DNA of 64,000 nucleotides. It comes from Candidatus Rifleibacteriota bacterium. GTDB taxonomy: Bacteria > Riflebacteria > Ozemobacteria > Ozemobacterales > Ozemobacteraceae. The stretch covers positions 1-64,000 of the forward strand of contig JAKQOH010000202.1 in assembly GCA_029565415.1 (NCBI GenBank), read 5' to 3'. The stretch's first letter is position 1. Each line of letters opens with the position of its first letter. This document shows, one piece after another, positions 17,591 through 26,347 of this stretch. A program made the translations under genes and the position numbers. A model generated the notes under the pieces. The model did not search any database and was not told the origin of the DNA. It worked only from the letters and a program-made list of their open reading frames with translations.

Positions 17591-20500
17591 GAACCGTTGT
17601 TGCCGTCGCCCTGATTTTCTGTCTCGCCCTTCTTCCGTTCGGAGGCTCGCCGGCCGAAGCCGCGGTAGAGACACTCTTCACGAACGCCGGAGAAATCGGG
17701 GAGCCGGTGTTTTCCCCGGACGGCACGGCCCTCGCTTTCACCGTCACGGCGGATGGGAAACGGACGATCTGGCTCTACGAGTTCGCGAAGAAGGCCGCCG
17801 CCCGCCTCATCGAGGAAAAAGGCGACCTCGTTTCGCCGAGCTTCTCCCCCGACGGCCGCACCCTGTATTACTGTGCAAAGCTCGACGGAAACTACGATCT
17901 GATGGCCTGGTCCTTCTCCGGGAACGCCCCGAGGCGCATCACGACGACCTCCGAGGACGAGTTCCGCGTCGAGTGCGCCCGGGCCGTCTTCGCCGAGACC
18001 GACGACGGCGGGGCGACGTATGACAAGCTCTTCTTCCTCCAGGGCAAGGACGGTGCGGGCCGGCTCTGCTCGATCCGGGCCGACGGCAAGCCCACCCCCA
18101 CCCTTGCCGATCTTCTGAAACCGCCGGCCAATGCATCGGATGACCACGACGAAACGACCCGGGCCCGCATCAAAGCCCAGGCGGACGGCTCCCTGATCCT
18201 CGAACTCCTTCCGGGTGCCTGGTCGGACCTGGCCCTCAAAGGCGAGCCGGACACCCTGTTCGTCGCGGGTCCGGCCGGGCTCGGGTGGGCGCGGTATACC
18301 GATACCGATCAGAGCCGTGCAGAAATCGGCATTCTGATGCCTCCCGGCGAAGCGGTCATGGCCACGGACGCCGCCGGCCTGAGCCGGCTCTGCTGGGCGC
18401 CGGATTGTCTCCATCTGACCGCGATCGGACCGAACGGGCCTGTCGTGCGCGACATCAGGACCGGCGCAACCGAGCTGTTCGGCCCCGCCGGCCGCCTCTC
18501 CCGGTTCGCCGCCGACGCGATCCATCGGCGTCTGGCCTGGGTCGAGCGAGGCGATAATGGCTACCGGCTCTGCACCGGGCTCGACACACCCGATCCCCTC
18601 TGGTATACGGGGAATCTCTCCCACCCCCTCGTCGATCTCGCCACCCCCGCCCTGGAGCTCGTCCGCACGCAGCGGTTCGTCGCACGCCCCGCGACGCATA
18701 TGCAGTTTTTCCATATCTACGAGGGGAACCGGTACCGCTGGCTCGATTCCTATATAACCGTCGATACGGTATGGTTCCTGTTCCATCTCTATTACGATTA
18801 TATCCTGAAAGATATCGAGCGCAGCGCGTTCCGGGACCGCATCATCGAGATCAGCCGGGCAATGGCCGGAACGGCGAGGAAAGCCGGTGAGGGAGCCACG
18901 GGCACGGACCGGAAACACCTCCAGACGGTCTGGGGATTGTTCGAACTGGTGACCCTGCTCGGACACGAAACCTCCGAAGCCGCCCTCCGGGAGGCGAAGA
19001 AGAAACCGGCTCCGATTCGCGATTCCCTGGTCTCGGATCTCGGGCGGATCTTCGAGGCTTCCGGGGAAGCGCGCTCCGAACTGCTCGACACCTCGATCGA
19101 TTTCAGCCAGTTCCGGCCGCGCGGCCATTACGAGAACGACCCGCGCCTGCAGAGCTATTTCCGGATGATGATGGCCCTATCGAAGTTTTCCCTGAGGGTG
19201 TTCGCGGATGACGGGAAGAGCCCGGGCAAAGACATGCCGGTGATCGCCTCTCTCGTCGGGGTCGCGGCGAAAGCGCGGGTCGGGAAGAAAACCGTCGCCG
19301 AGGCGGCCGCGGAGATCTGCCGCCCCCTCTCCTTCCTGGTCGGCGACACCGAAGACATCGGCGTGACCGAGATGGCAACGCTGACAGACGGCCTGACGCT
19401 TCCCGCCCTCTCGAAGATCGCCGGGGATGCGGCGTTCCAGAAGGCGCTGTTCGAGCGTCTCGCCGCCTGGCCCAAGCCCCGCATCGATCCGAAGACGGAC
19501 ACCCAGGTCGTGTTCTTCCCGCAGCGGGTCACGCTCGACAGCGAGATCATGCAGCGGCTGGTCTACAAGGCCGTCGGGACGGAGGACAACAAGCGCCTGC
19601 TGCCGAAGCTGCTCGACGTGATGGCCGGGCTCGGCTCGGCGCGCGCCGAGAAGCTGCTGACCGAGTTTCACAAGGAAACCCGGTTCGCGAACTACGCGGA
19701 AAAGCTGGCCGAGACGAAGCGCGCCGTCGCCGCCCTCCCCGCGGCCGAATGGACCAGGAACGTGTATCGCGGCTGGCTGAGCGGTTTCACGGCGCTGCTG
19801 AAGGATGACGGGCGTGACCTTCCCGAGTTCACGAAGAGCGAGGCATGGACGGACCGGCTGCTCAATGCGGCGCTGGGAAGCCTGACGACGCTTCGCCACG
19901 ACACCCTCCTGTACAACAAGATGGGCGGGGCGGAAGCCGGTGAGGGAGGCGAGTTCGAAGACTGGATGATCCGGCAACTGCCCTCGGTCGTCGTCGATCC
20001 GTATCCCGAGGTGTTCGGCGGACTCCGGCGGATGACCCTCGAATTATATGGCATGCTATCCGCCCAGGGATTTCTGCCGAAGAACGAACGGGATGAGGGG
20101 TCGGACGAATCGTATGACGAGATCCTGCCGCTGACCTCGAAGGGGCTGACCCTGAAACTGATCGAGATCTTCGGGCTGCTCGAGACCTGCGCGCGCAAGC
20201 AGGCGGCCGGCGAGCCCCTTTCCCCGGAAGAGCACGTGAAACTCTGGAAGTTCGGTATCTGGACCGAACATCTGACGATCGCCCTGATCCGGCCGGACAA
20301 GGAGTTCTACAACATCGTCCAGGAGGAGACCTCGCTGGTGGCCGACGTGTTCACGGGCGACCAGACCTGTCTCGAGGTCGCGATCGGCCGCGTGTTCGAG
20401 CTGTGGGTGCGGTGCATGGGGCCGCGCGGCGAGCGGCTGCACCGGGGCGGGATCTTCTCGTTCTACGAGTTCGAGCAGCCGGTTGCCGACCGTCTCACCG

Positions 20501-20655
20501 ATTCCGCCTGGCGCAAGATGCTGCGCGACGGGAAAGCGCCGGCGCTGCCGGGCTGGACCGCCTCGTTCATCTCGGGCGATCCGTCGAAGCTCGATTTCAA
20601 GGAAGGCTGGTATGAAGAGGAAGAAGAGCCCGCACCGGCCGACGAAGGGAACTGA
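17587..20655 (+). CDS. exported TolB/WD40-like protein with DUF3160 region
   Basis: A 1022-residue secreted protein. A signal peptide (VVAVALIFCLALLPFGGSPAEA) is followed by TolB-type beta-propeller blades (GEPVFSPDGTALAFTV, VSPSFSPDGRTLYYC) over about the first 330 residues. A long helical region matching DUF3160 follows (ITVDTVWFLFHLYYDYILKDIE, then VADVFTGDQTCLEVAIGRVFEL near the C-terminus). ATG 17587 lies after GGGAGG and overlaps the previous stop, so longer in-frame openings are rejected. DUF3160 proteins are large, secreted and uncharacterised; no catalytic residues can be named. The acidic C-terminus (EEEEEPAPADEGN) is close to the next gene, 18 bases on. Confidence 0.85.
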   Translation: MRTVVAVALIFCLALLPFGGSPAEAAVETLFTNAGEIGEPVFSPDGTALAFTVTADGKRTIWLYEFAKKAAARLIEEKGDLVSPSFSPDGRTLYYCAKLDGNYDLMAWSFSGNAPRRITTTSEDEFRVECARAVFAETDDGGATYDKLFFLQGKDGAGRLCSIRADGKPTPTLADLLKPPANASDDHDETTRARIKAQADGSLILELLPGAWSDLALKGEPDTLFVAGPAGLGWARYTDTDQSRAEIGILMPPGEAVMATDAAGLSRLCWAPDCLHLTAIGPNGPVVRDIRTGATELFGPAGRLSRFAADAIHRRLAWVERGDNGYRLCTGLDTPDPLWYTGNLSHPLVDLATPALELVRTQRFVARPATHMQFFHIYEGNRYRWLDSYITVDTVWFLFHLYYDYILKDIERSAFRDRIIEISRAMAGTARKAGEGATGTDRKHLQTVWGLFELVTLLGHETSEAALREAKKKPAPIRDSLVSDLGRIFEASGEARSELLDTSIDFSQFRPRGHYENDPRLQSYFRMMMALSKFSLRVFADDGKSPGKDMPVIASLVGVAAKARVGKKTVAEAAAEICRPLSFLVGDTEDIGVTEMATLTDGLTLPALSKIAGDAAFQKALFERLAAWPKPRIDPKTDTQVVFFPQRVTLDSEIMQRLVYKAVGTEDNKRLLPKLLDVMAGLGSARAEKLLTEFHKETRFANYAEKLAETKRAVAALPAAEWTRNVYRGWLSGFTALLKDDGRDLPEFTKSEAWTDRLLNAALGSLTTLRHDTLLYNKMGGAEAGEGGEFEDWMIRQLPSVVVDPYPEVFGGLRRMTLELYGMLSAQGFLPKNERDEGSDESYDEILPLTSKGLTLKLIEIFGLLETCARKQAAGEPLSPEEHVKLWKFGIWTEHLTIALIRPDKEFYNIVQEETSLVADVFTGDQTCLEVAIGRVFELWVRCMGPRGERLHRGGIFSFYEFEQPVADRLTDSAWRKMLRDGKAPALPGWTASFISGDPSKLDFKEGWYEEEEEPAPADEGN

Positions 20656-20673
20656 GGGAAGCGGCGCGGCTCG

Positions 20674-21522
20674 ATGAATATCTGGCTCGCGTGGCTGGTG
20701 TTCGGCCTGATCGAGCATCTGTGGCTTCGGGTCGAGTTCGGCGGCGATGTCGCGCTTGGCCGGCGCATTGCCGCCGCCGTCGAGCACGCGGGGCCACGGG
20801 CGTATTTTGCCTCGCTTCGCACCCATCTGGAGAACGTCGATCTCGTGGTCGCCAACCTCGAAGGATCGGTCCGGTTGCCGGCACGTCGGGCGGCAGGGAG
20901 GCGGTTCGACCTCTCGTTCGAGGAGGCGGCGCTGTCCTGCCTGGTCCCGAGCGGCATCCGTCATTTCGGCCTGTCGAACAACCATGCATCCGACGGCGGT
21001 CCCCGAAGCCGCGCCCGCACGATCGCCGCCCTCGCCCACCGCGGGCTGCACGGGTTTCACGGCGTCTGCCGGGTCACCCGCAAGGGGATTCCGCTGTCGA
21101 TCATCGCCTGCGATCTCACGGCCACGCACGGCGGAAGGGCGATCGGCATCATCCGGCAGGAGGCGGTTGATCGGCTGACCTTCGTCTTTCCCCATCTGGG
21201 AGCCGAGGACACCGACCGCATCGACATCGCGGATCGGGCGTTCCTGAGGGCCTGTCTCGATGCCGGCGCAGCCGGCGTGTTCGGGCATCATCCGCACCGG
21301 ATCAAGGCGGGCGGCTCACTGGGAGGGAAACCGGCCTACGCGTCGCTGGGCAGCCTGCTGTTCGACCGTTCCCGCAGACCCGATTGCTTCGGGCTGCTGG
21401 TGCGCGTTCACATCTGGGCTGGGATCCCGGTTGCGTGGGAGCGGTTCATCGTCCATCTGCGGCCGGGAAATCATCAGCCGCTGGTCTGGCCGGGCGGCGC
21501 GGGCTTTCATCTGTATCGATGA
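20674..21522 (+). CDS. CapA-like (PGA_cap) metallophosphatase-fold protein
   Basis: A 282-residue protein of the poly-gamma-glutamate capsule CapA/PgsA fold. Landmarks: FGGDVALGRRI (usual GDVMLGR), DLVVANLEGSVRL, FGLSNNHASDGG (usual NNHANDYG), VFPHLGAED and GVFGHHPHRIK. The N-terminus is hydrophobic for about 20 residues and may anchor it. The family has a calcineurin-like metal site, but true roles range from capsule polymer handling to unknown phosphoesterases. No pgsB or pgsC partner is present, so a gamma-glutamate capsule is not supported. A good terminator follows, shared with the convergent barrel gene. Confidence 0.82.
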   Translation: MNIWLAWLVFGLIEHLWLRVEFGGDVALGRRIAAAVEHAGPRAYFASLRTHLENVDLVVANLEGSVRLPARRAAGRRFDLSFEEAALSCLVPSGIRHFGLSNNHASDGGPRSRARTIAALAHRGLHGFHGVCRVTRKGIPLSIIACDLTATHGGRAIGIIRQEAVDRLTFVFPHLGAEDTDRIDIADRAFLRACLDAGAAGVFGHHPHRIKAGGSLGGKPAYASLGSLLFDRSRRPDCFGLLVRVHIWAGIPVAWERFIVHLRPGNHQPLVWPGGAGFHLYR

Positions 21523-21541
21523 CCATTTTTCCTTTGACGCG

Positions 21542-21581
21542 CGGCGCGGGCGAAGCCGTCCAGGCTCCGCCCGCGCCGTTT
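21542..21581 (+). terminator. Rho-independent terminator after the CapA-like gene
   Basis: CGGCGCGGGCG pairs with CGCCCGCGCCG, with an inner AGCC/GGCT stem, and is followed by TTT. The T-run is short. Confidence 0.75.
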
Positions 21582-21600
21582 CTCGTGCGATCCGGCCTTC

Positions 21601-23052
21601 TCAGCGGAAGAAGGTCGTCACCCCGAACATGAGCTTGTAGTTGTACCCGTAGCGCTGGTCGTTGGTGACCGAAACCGGCACGCCGACCTCGAAGGCGAAG
21701 TTCTCGGTGGGCGTATACCGGAGACCGGGGGTCACGTCGATCTTCAGGCCTTCCGCGCCCCAGTCCTGGCCGTTGACCTCGGCCATGACCGTGACGTTGT
21801 TGGTGTGCGGATACTCGAGACCGATATTATAGTAGAAAATATCCGCAAGGCCGTCCGGATAGAACTGGGTGTTGGGATCGCCGGTCATCACGTATCCGAG
21901 GTTCAGATGGGCGATCACGCGCTCGAAGTTCTTGCTGAAGGCGGTGTAGACCTCGAAGTCGGTCTTGCCGGTTCCCAGCCCCTTGGCATCGCTGCCGGTC
22001 GGGAATTTGAACGCCAGGCCGAATGCGCCGCGCGTTTGATACTGAGCGTTATCGAACACCCGGTATTTGAACGCGAGCTTCGAGTCGCCGGTTCCGGATT
22101 CGCGGAAATCCTTGGACCAGAGGATCCGGGACTTGATGGTGTAGTTGAGAATGGGCAACGAGAGGGCGAACTCGAGGTCGTCCGTCACGGCGTAGTTGAA
22201 GAACAGGGGGATCTCGAGGAGATCGCCTTCTTCGCCGCTTGCCAGGACGCGGTCATACACGCGGTCGAGGGTGAACCAGCTCGAATGGAAGCCCATCTTG
22301 AACGAGCCGGCCTTGCTGACGTCGGCCGAGGTCGTCGTGAAGAGGCCGGTGAGACCCATCGAGTTGCAGGCGAGCACGCGGGAGACGGCTTCTCCGAGAG
22401 GCACCGTCATCATCGCATCGCGGCTCACCGGCGGCAGCGTCGTTCGCGAAGGCTCGGGCAGGCTCGAGACGGGGGGCAGCTTGAGCGGCTCCTGCGAATA
22501 GATCTCCTGGTCGGCGCTGATCGAAGGGAGCGGTGCCGGCTGGTTCGCATACGGGGCCGCCACGGGCATGACGGGCGCCGGGGCCGCCGTGATCATGGTG
22601 TCGGGGCCGCTCGAGACGACGGGGGCGGAAGAGCGCTTCTTCGTCGATTTTTTCTTCGACGATGAAGACTTTTTCTTCGTGGAAGCCGGCTTTGCCGATG
22701 ACTTCACGGGAGCCGTCCCGCTCACCGAGCTGCCCGTATCGGCACCGCCGGTCGATACGGCGGATCCCGTGGTGTCCGACGACGAGACAGGCGGCAGGGA
22801 AGCGTCGCTTCCGCTGCTGTCGGTCGGCGTTGTCGCCGGGGGCAGCGCATCGGTCTGACCGAGGCTGGGGCGGGCATCCGCGGTTCGCCGATAGGGGTCG
22901 AGCGGCTGCCGCGAGACGCTGGAGATGAAGGAATTGCTGAACCCGGACTGCTTCAGCCGGCTCTGCGTCGCTGGCTGCAGGTATTCCTGCGCACCGGCGG
23001 GCAGGGCCAGCAGACAGGCGGCCAGGGCCCATACCGCTGTGTTTCTGCTCAT
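21601..23052 (-). CDS. outer-membrane beta-barrel protein with Ser/Lys-rich N-terminal region
   Basis: A 483-residue exported protein. ATG 23052 follows AAGGAG and gives a clear signal peptide (VWALAACLLALPAGAQ); the longer in-frame start at 23088 does not. Residues 20-200 are low-complexity, with a basic patch (KKKSSSSKKKSTKKRSS) that could bind wall polymer. The C-terminal 260 residues alternate aromatic and polar strands (MGFHSSWFTLDRVYDR, GAFGLAFKFPTGS, LTYTP-type turns) and end in FGVTTFFR, typical of a barrel. It resembles transporter/porin-like barrels of the phenol-degradation MetA type. The solute is unknown. It is divergent from the cyanophycinase-like gene, with a strong dyad between. 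Confidence 0.75.
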   Translation of the reverse strand: MSRNTAVWALAACLLALPAGAQEYLQPATQSRLKQSGFSNSFISSVSRQPLDPYRRTADARPSLGQTDALPPATTPTDSSGSDASLPPVSSSDTTGSAVSTGGADTGSSVSGTAPVKSSAKPASTKKKSSSSKKKSTKKRSSAPVVSSGPDTMITAAPAPVMPVAAPYANQPAPLPSISADQEIYSQEPLKLPPVSSLPEPSRTTLPPVSRDAMMTVPLGEAVSRVLACNSMGLTGLFTTTSADVSKAGSFKMGFHSSWFTLDRVYDRVLASGEEGDLLEIPLFFNYAVTDDLEFALSLPILNYTIKSRILWSKDFRESGTGDSKLAFKYRVFDNAQYQTRGAFGLAFKFPTGSDAKGLGTGKTDFEVYTAFSKNFERVIAHLNLGYVMTGDPNTQFYPDGLADIFYYNIGLEYPHTNNVTVMAEVNGQDWGAEGLKIDVTPGLRYTPTENFAFEVGVPVSVTNDQRYGYNYKLMFGVTTFFR

Positions 23053-23131
23053 GCCTCGCTCCTTGCGGTCCGGTTCGCCCGGACACACTGAGTCACGTCG
23101 GCCTCATCGGCACGATGCACGAGTTTCTTAA

Positions 23132-23160
23132 CGGAATTTTTTCCCGGCCGGGAAATTCCG
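23132..23160. promoter_or_regulatory. strong dyad between divergent barrel and cyanophycinase-like genes
   Basis: CGGAATTT-TTT-CCCGG is followed directly by CCGGGAAATTCCG: a 13-bp inverted repeat with a 3-T bulge in the left arm. No long T-run follows on either side, so an operator fits better than a terminator. Confidence 0.55.
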
Positions 23161-23237
23161 TTGGCGGCATGATAGATTGCCTGCGTTCACCGCCATTCCT
23201 CGCCATTCCCCGCAGCAAGGAACCAGAAAGGATTGAA

Positions 23238-24584
23238 ATGAGCGAACGCCATCGTATGATTCACGGCCTCGGATTTGCCCTGGGCTTGCTTGGATTCGTC
23301 ATGGCCGTTCTTGGCCCCGCGGCTGTTGCCGCCGTCGCCGGTGCTCCGGCGGGAACCCTCGTTCTGGTCGGCGGAGGTCTGAAGGTCGACAACGGCGAGA
23401 TCCTCGATGCCGTCCGGAATGCCGCGTCGGAACTGTGCGCCAGGGAAGGCGTGGCAAGGCCCCGTGTGGCAGTCGTTCCCTCCTCGTTCACCGATCTGGC
23501 CGAGGCACGGGCGGCTTTCGGCCGGAAGGGCCCGGACAAGCATCACGAGGATCCGGGATACCGTGTCTGGCTCACGAACGCAGGGTTTTCCCCCGTATTG
23601 ATTCCGGTGACCCAGGACACCGTTTTCCGGAAGAACAACGCCGCGGAAGACCCGCAGATCGCGGCTCTGGTCGATTCCTGCCAGGTCGTTTTCCTGCTGG
23701 GCGGCGACCAGGGATGTCATGCCATCTGCCTTCTGCGGCGCGATGGAACCGCCTCCCGCGTTCTCGAAGCCATCCGCGGGGTCTATCGGCGGGGCGGGGT
23801 CGTCATGGGCACCAGCGCAGGCACGCACGTGCTCGCCAACCCGATGTACGGCTGGGGCGAGAGCGGGCCGGCGATCGTCCACGGACAGCTCGAACGGATC
23901 GATCTCGCGCAGGTCACGCCGGAGCGCGAGGTTCGGGCACGCTTACCGGGGAACAGCGTCTCCCTGCCGGGCCTCGCCCTGTTGCCGTCCGACATGCTCA
24001 CCGACACCCATTTCGGCATCCGCGGGCGGCTCGGCCGCCTCGTCGCCGGCCTGCGCGACACCGGCATGCGTTGGGGGCTCGGGGTCGACGAGAACACCGC
24101 CCTCTTCCTGCACCGCGGCCAGGGCATCGTGCGCGGAGAACGCGGCGTCTTCATCGTCGACACCGCTTCGGCAACCTTCTCGGCCGCCGGCGAGCCGTTG
24201 CGGGCACGCGATGTCCGCGTTTCCCTGCTCACTTCGGGCGACTCCTGGAATCCGGCCAACGGAGCCGTCGTTTCGAGCAAACCCCGGGTGAAACCGGCCC
24301 AGGCGGCAGTCGCCGTTTCCGACGACATCTTTTCCGCAAAGCGGACGCCGGATGACGAGCGCGAGAACCCCTACGCGGCCACGAGCGTCCTGCGCGACCT
24401 GATCAACAGCCGCGAAGCCTCGGTCGCAGCGCGGGTGCATCCGGCCGGCTCGTTCGTTTTCGTGAGGTTCCGCAAGACCAGCGAGACGTGGGGCGGCTGG
24501 TCATCCACCTCGGGATTCACCGTCGTCTCGATGTCCATGGACATCGACCGCAAGCCGTTCAATAGTTCAGCATATCTTCGGTGA
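23238..24584 (+). CDS. exported cyanophycinase-family (S51) peptidase
   Basis: A 448-residue protein of the S51 serine peptidase family, whose best-known members cleave cyanophycin; others are dipeptidases. A signal peptide occupies about residues 1-36. The core shows [10 protein letters not shown], the nucleophile elbow [26 protein letters not shown] and [19 protein letters not shown] 23238 follows AAAGGA; an earlier in-frame ATG at 23115 lies in the intergenic dyad region. The C-terminal 100 residues are family-atypical. No cyanophycin synthetase is in view, so an extracellular peptidase role is as likely as polymer use. Its last 18 bases overlap the convergent ACR3 gene. Confidence 0.85.
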   Translation: MSERHRMIHGLGFALGLLGFVMAVLGPAAVAAVAGAPAGTLVLVGGGLKVDNGEILDAVRNAASELCAREGVARPRVAVVPSSFTDLAEARAAFGRKGPDKHHEDPGYRVWLTNAGFSPVLIPVTQDTVFRKNNAAEDPQIAALVDSCQVVFLLGGDQGCHAICLLRRDGTASRVLEAIRGVYRRGGVVMGTSAGTHVLANPMYGWGESGPAIVHGQLERIDLAQVTPEREVRARLPGNSVSLPGLALLPSDMLTDTHFGIRGRLGRLVAGLRDTGMRWGLGVDENTALFLHRGQGIVRGERGVFIVDTASATFSAAGEPLRARDVRVSLLTSGDSWNPANGAVVSSKPRVKPAQAAVAVSDDIFSAKRTPDDERENPYAATSVLRDLINSREASVAARVHPAGSFVFVRFRKTSETWGGWSSTSGFTVVSMSMDIDRKPFNSSAYLR

Positions 24585-25628
24585 ATCCGGAAAGAAACGG
24601 TCGCGGAGCCAGAACGAGACGTTCACGAGACCGATGAGGGCGGGCACTTCGACGAGGGGGCCGATGACGGCCGCGAAGGCGGCGCCGTGGTTGATCGTGA
24701 ACACGGCGACGGCCACCGCGATCGCGAGCTCGAAGTTGTTGCTGGCCGCCGTGAAGGAGAGCGTTGCGGTTTTCCCGTAGGAGGCGCCGAGCTTTGCGGC
24801 GATCACGAAGCTGACGAGGAACATCACGACGAAGTAGATCAGCAGAGGGATCGCGATGCGCACGACATCCATCGGGATGCGCACGATCAGGTTCCCCTTC
24901 AGGCTGAACATCACGACGATCGTGAACAGCAGGGAAACCAACGTGATCGGGCTGATGCGGGGAATGAACTCGGCGTGGTACCACTCCTTCCCCTTCGCCT
25001 TCACCAGGAGGAACCGCGTCGTGACGCCGGCCAGGAAAGGAATTCCCAGGTAGATGAACACGCTTTCCACGATCTGGCCCATGGTCACGTTCACCGCCAG
25101 GCCGGGCAGGCCGAAATACGGCGGCAGGACGGTGATGAAGAACCAAGCGTAGACACTGAAGAACAGCACCTGGAAGATGCTGTTGAACGCGACGAGGCCC
25201 GCGCAGTATTCGGTGTCGCCCTTGGCCAGGTCGTTCCAGACGATGACCATCGCGATGCACCGCGCGAGACCGATCAGGATCAGCCCGGTCATGTATTCGG
25301 GGTCGTCGCGCAGGAAGATGATCGCCAGGAAGAACATGAGGAACGGCCCGATGACCCAGTTCTGTACGAGCGACAGCGCGAGCACCTTCGTGTCCCTGAA
25401 CACGTCGCCGAGCTCCTCGTATTTCACCTTCGCCAGGGGCGGGTACATCATCAGGATCAGGCCTATAGCGATAGGTATATTCGTCGTGCCGACCTGGAAC
25501 CGGTTGATGAATCCCTCGATGCACGGGATGAAGTAGCCGGCGCCGACGCCGACCGCCATGGCCGTGAAGATCCAGAGGGTCAGATATCGGTCGAGGAAGG
25601 AAAGTTTCTGCGTGATGCTTTCGCTCAT
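24567..25628 (-). CDS. acr3: ACR3-family arsenite efflux permease
   Basis: A 353-residue inner-membrane carrier with about ten helices that expels arsenite, powered by the proton gradient. Family landmarks are the helix-4 cysteine in [19 protein letters not shown] and the helix-9 acidic site in [17 protein letters not shown]. The ribosome site CAGGAG precedes the ATG. It is the last gene of the arsR-permease-thioredoxin-CcdA-arsM cluster, about 175 bases after the small HExxH gene. It provides the direct As(III) exit next to ArsM (methylation) and the ArsP-type permease. Confidence 0.95.
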   Translation of the reverse strand: MSESITQKLSFLDRYLTLWIFTAMAVGVGAGYFIPCIEGFINRFQVGTTNIPIAIGLILMMYPPLAKVKYEELGDVFRDTKVLALSLVQNWVIGPFLMFFLAIIFLRDDPEYMTGLILIGLARCIAMVIVWNDLAKGDTEYCAGLVAFNSIFQVLFFSVYAWFFITVLPPYFGLPGLAVNVTMGQIVESVFIYLGIPFLAGVTTRFLLVKAKGKEWYHAEFIPRISPITLVSLLFTIVVMFSLKGNLIVRIPMDVVRIAIPLLIYFVVMFLVSFVIAAKLGASYGKTATLSFTAASNNFELAIAVAVAVFTINHGAAFAAVIGPLVEVPALIGLVNVSFWLRDRFFPDSPKIC

Positions 25629-25803
25629 GATTCCTGGCTCCTGTTACCGGATGATGATCTCCGGCTGAATGACGATCTCGGACGTATTTCCACCGTTCGG
25701 CGTCTTGGCTCAGGCTTTCGCCAGCACCTCGCCGACGGCCCTCGTAAGCTCCTCGAGGATTGACCGTATCAGGGTTTCCGTGGCCCGAATGCAGTCCCCT
25801 CTT
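25629..25803 (-). other. 175-base gap with possible gene remnant
   Basis: No complete gene. On the minus strand the frame reads ...DCIRATETLIRSILEEL then TRAVGEVLAKA and a stop, a protein-like C-terminal helix with no start codon or ribosome site. In the same frame, past that stop, comes AKTPNGGNTSEIVIQPEIII before another stop. It may be the decayed tail of a lost ars gene. The acr3 ribosome site lies at the downstream edge. Confidence 0.35.
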
Positions 25804-26343
25804 TCACACGGAAGGGTGCTGCCGTTTGCGCCCGCGCGAGCGGACCCGCTCAGACAGGAACGCATCGATGCCGGCCAGCAGCTCCGTCACCTGGGAAGCG
25901 GTCATCCATGGATTTTCACAATGCGCGCGAATTTCCCGTGCATCGAGGCCCAGCCGGCGGCACTCGGAGACGGCAACCGCGTAGCCTTCGATCTCGGTGA
26001 GCCGTCGATGATACGGTACGGTCTCGTCCCAGACGTTACGCCCCTCCATCACCTGTCGGATATGCGTCGCCTCATGGAGCAGGTCGAGATACAGATCGAG
26101 ATCGCTTGCGGAGGCGTAATGCCCGAGCGTGAGGACGACGCAGGGAACCCTGTCGTCGACCCAGCAATAGCCATCTTCGGCAACGAGGCTCACTCTCGTG
26201 CCTTCCAGGACGGTCGTGCCGGGAATCCTGTCCGTGCCGATCAATTCCAGGGCAGGGCTTTCCAGCGCTCCCGGCAGAATGGACAGGAAGGGATGGAGCC
26301 CTTCCCCCTGCCCGCGGATCGGAAGCGGAAACCCGTTCATCAT
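25804..26343 (-). CDS. small HExxH (zincin-like) protein in the arsenic operon
   Basis: A 179-residue protein I cannot assign to a family. It has a metallopeptidase-type motif His90-Glu91-Ala-Thr-His94 in LDLLHEATHIRQVMEG, and a downstream helix TEIEGYAVAVSE whose Glu117 or Glu119 could be the third zinc ligand. That would make a minimal gluzincin fold. No signal peptide is seen, so it is probably cytoplasmic. It starts five bases after the arsM stop and lies between arsM and acr3 on the same strand, implying co-expression under arsenic. A protease or a metal-binding role are both possible. The real start could be the second Met. Confidence 0.65.
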   Translation of the reverse strand: MMNGFPLPIRGQGEGLHPFLSILPGALESPALELIGTDRIPGTTVLEGTRVSLVAEDGYCWVDDRVPCVVLTLGHYASASDLDLYLDLLHEATHIRQVMEGRNVWDETVPYHRRLTEIEGYAVAVSECRRLGLDAREIRAHCENPWMTASQVTELLAGIDAFLSERVRSRGRKRQHPSV

Positions 26344-26347
26344 TTCT

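Noticed and set aside
20674..21522. Poly-gamma-glutamate capsule locus
   Set aside because: Only the CapA-like gene is present; no ligase (PgsB) or PgsC gene is near.
23132..23160. Rho-independent terminator
   Set aside because: The neighbours diverge here, so no transcript ends at this point, and no T-run follows the dyad.
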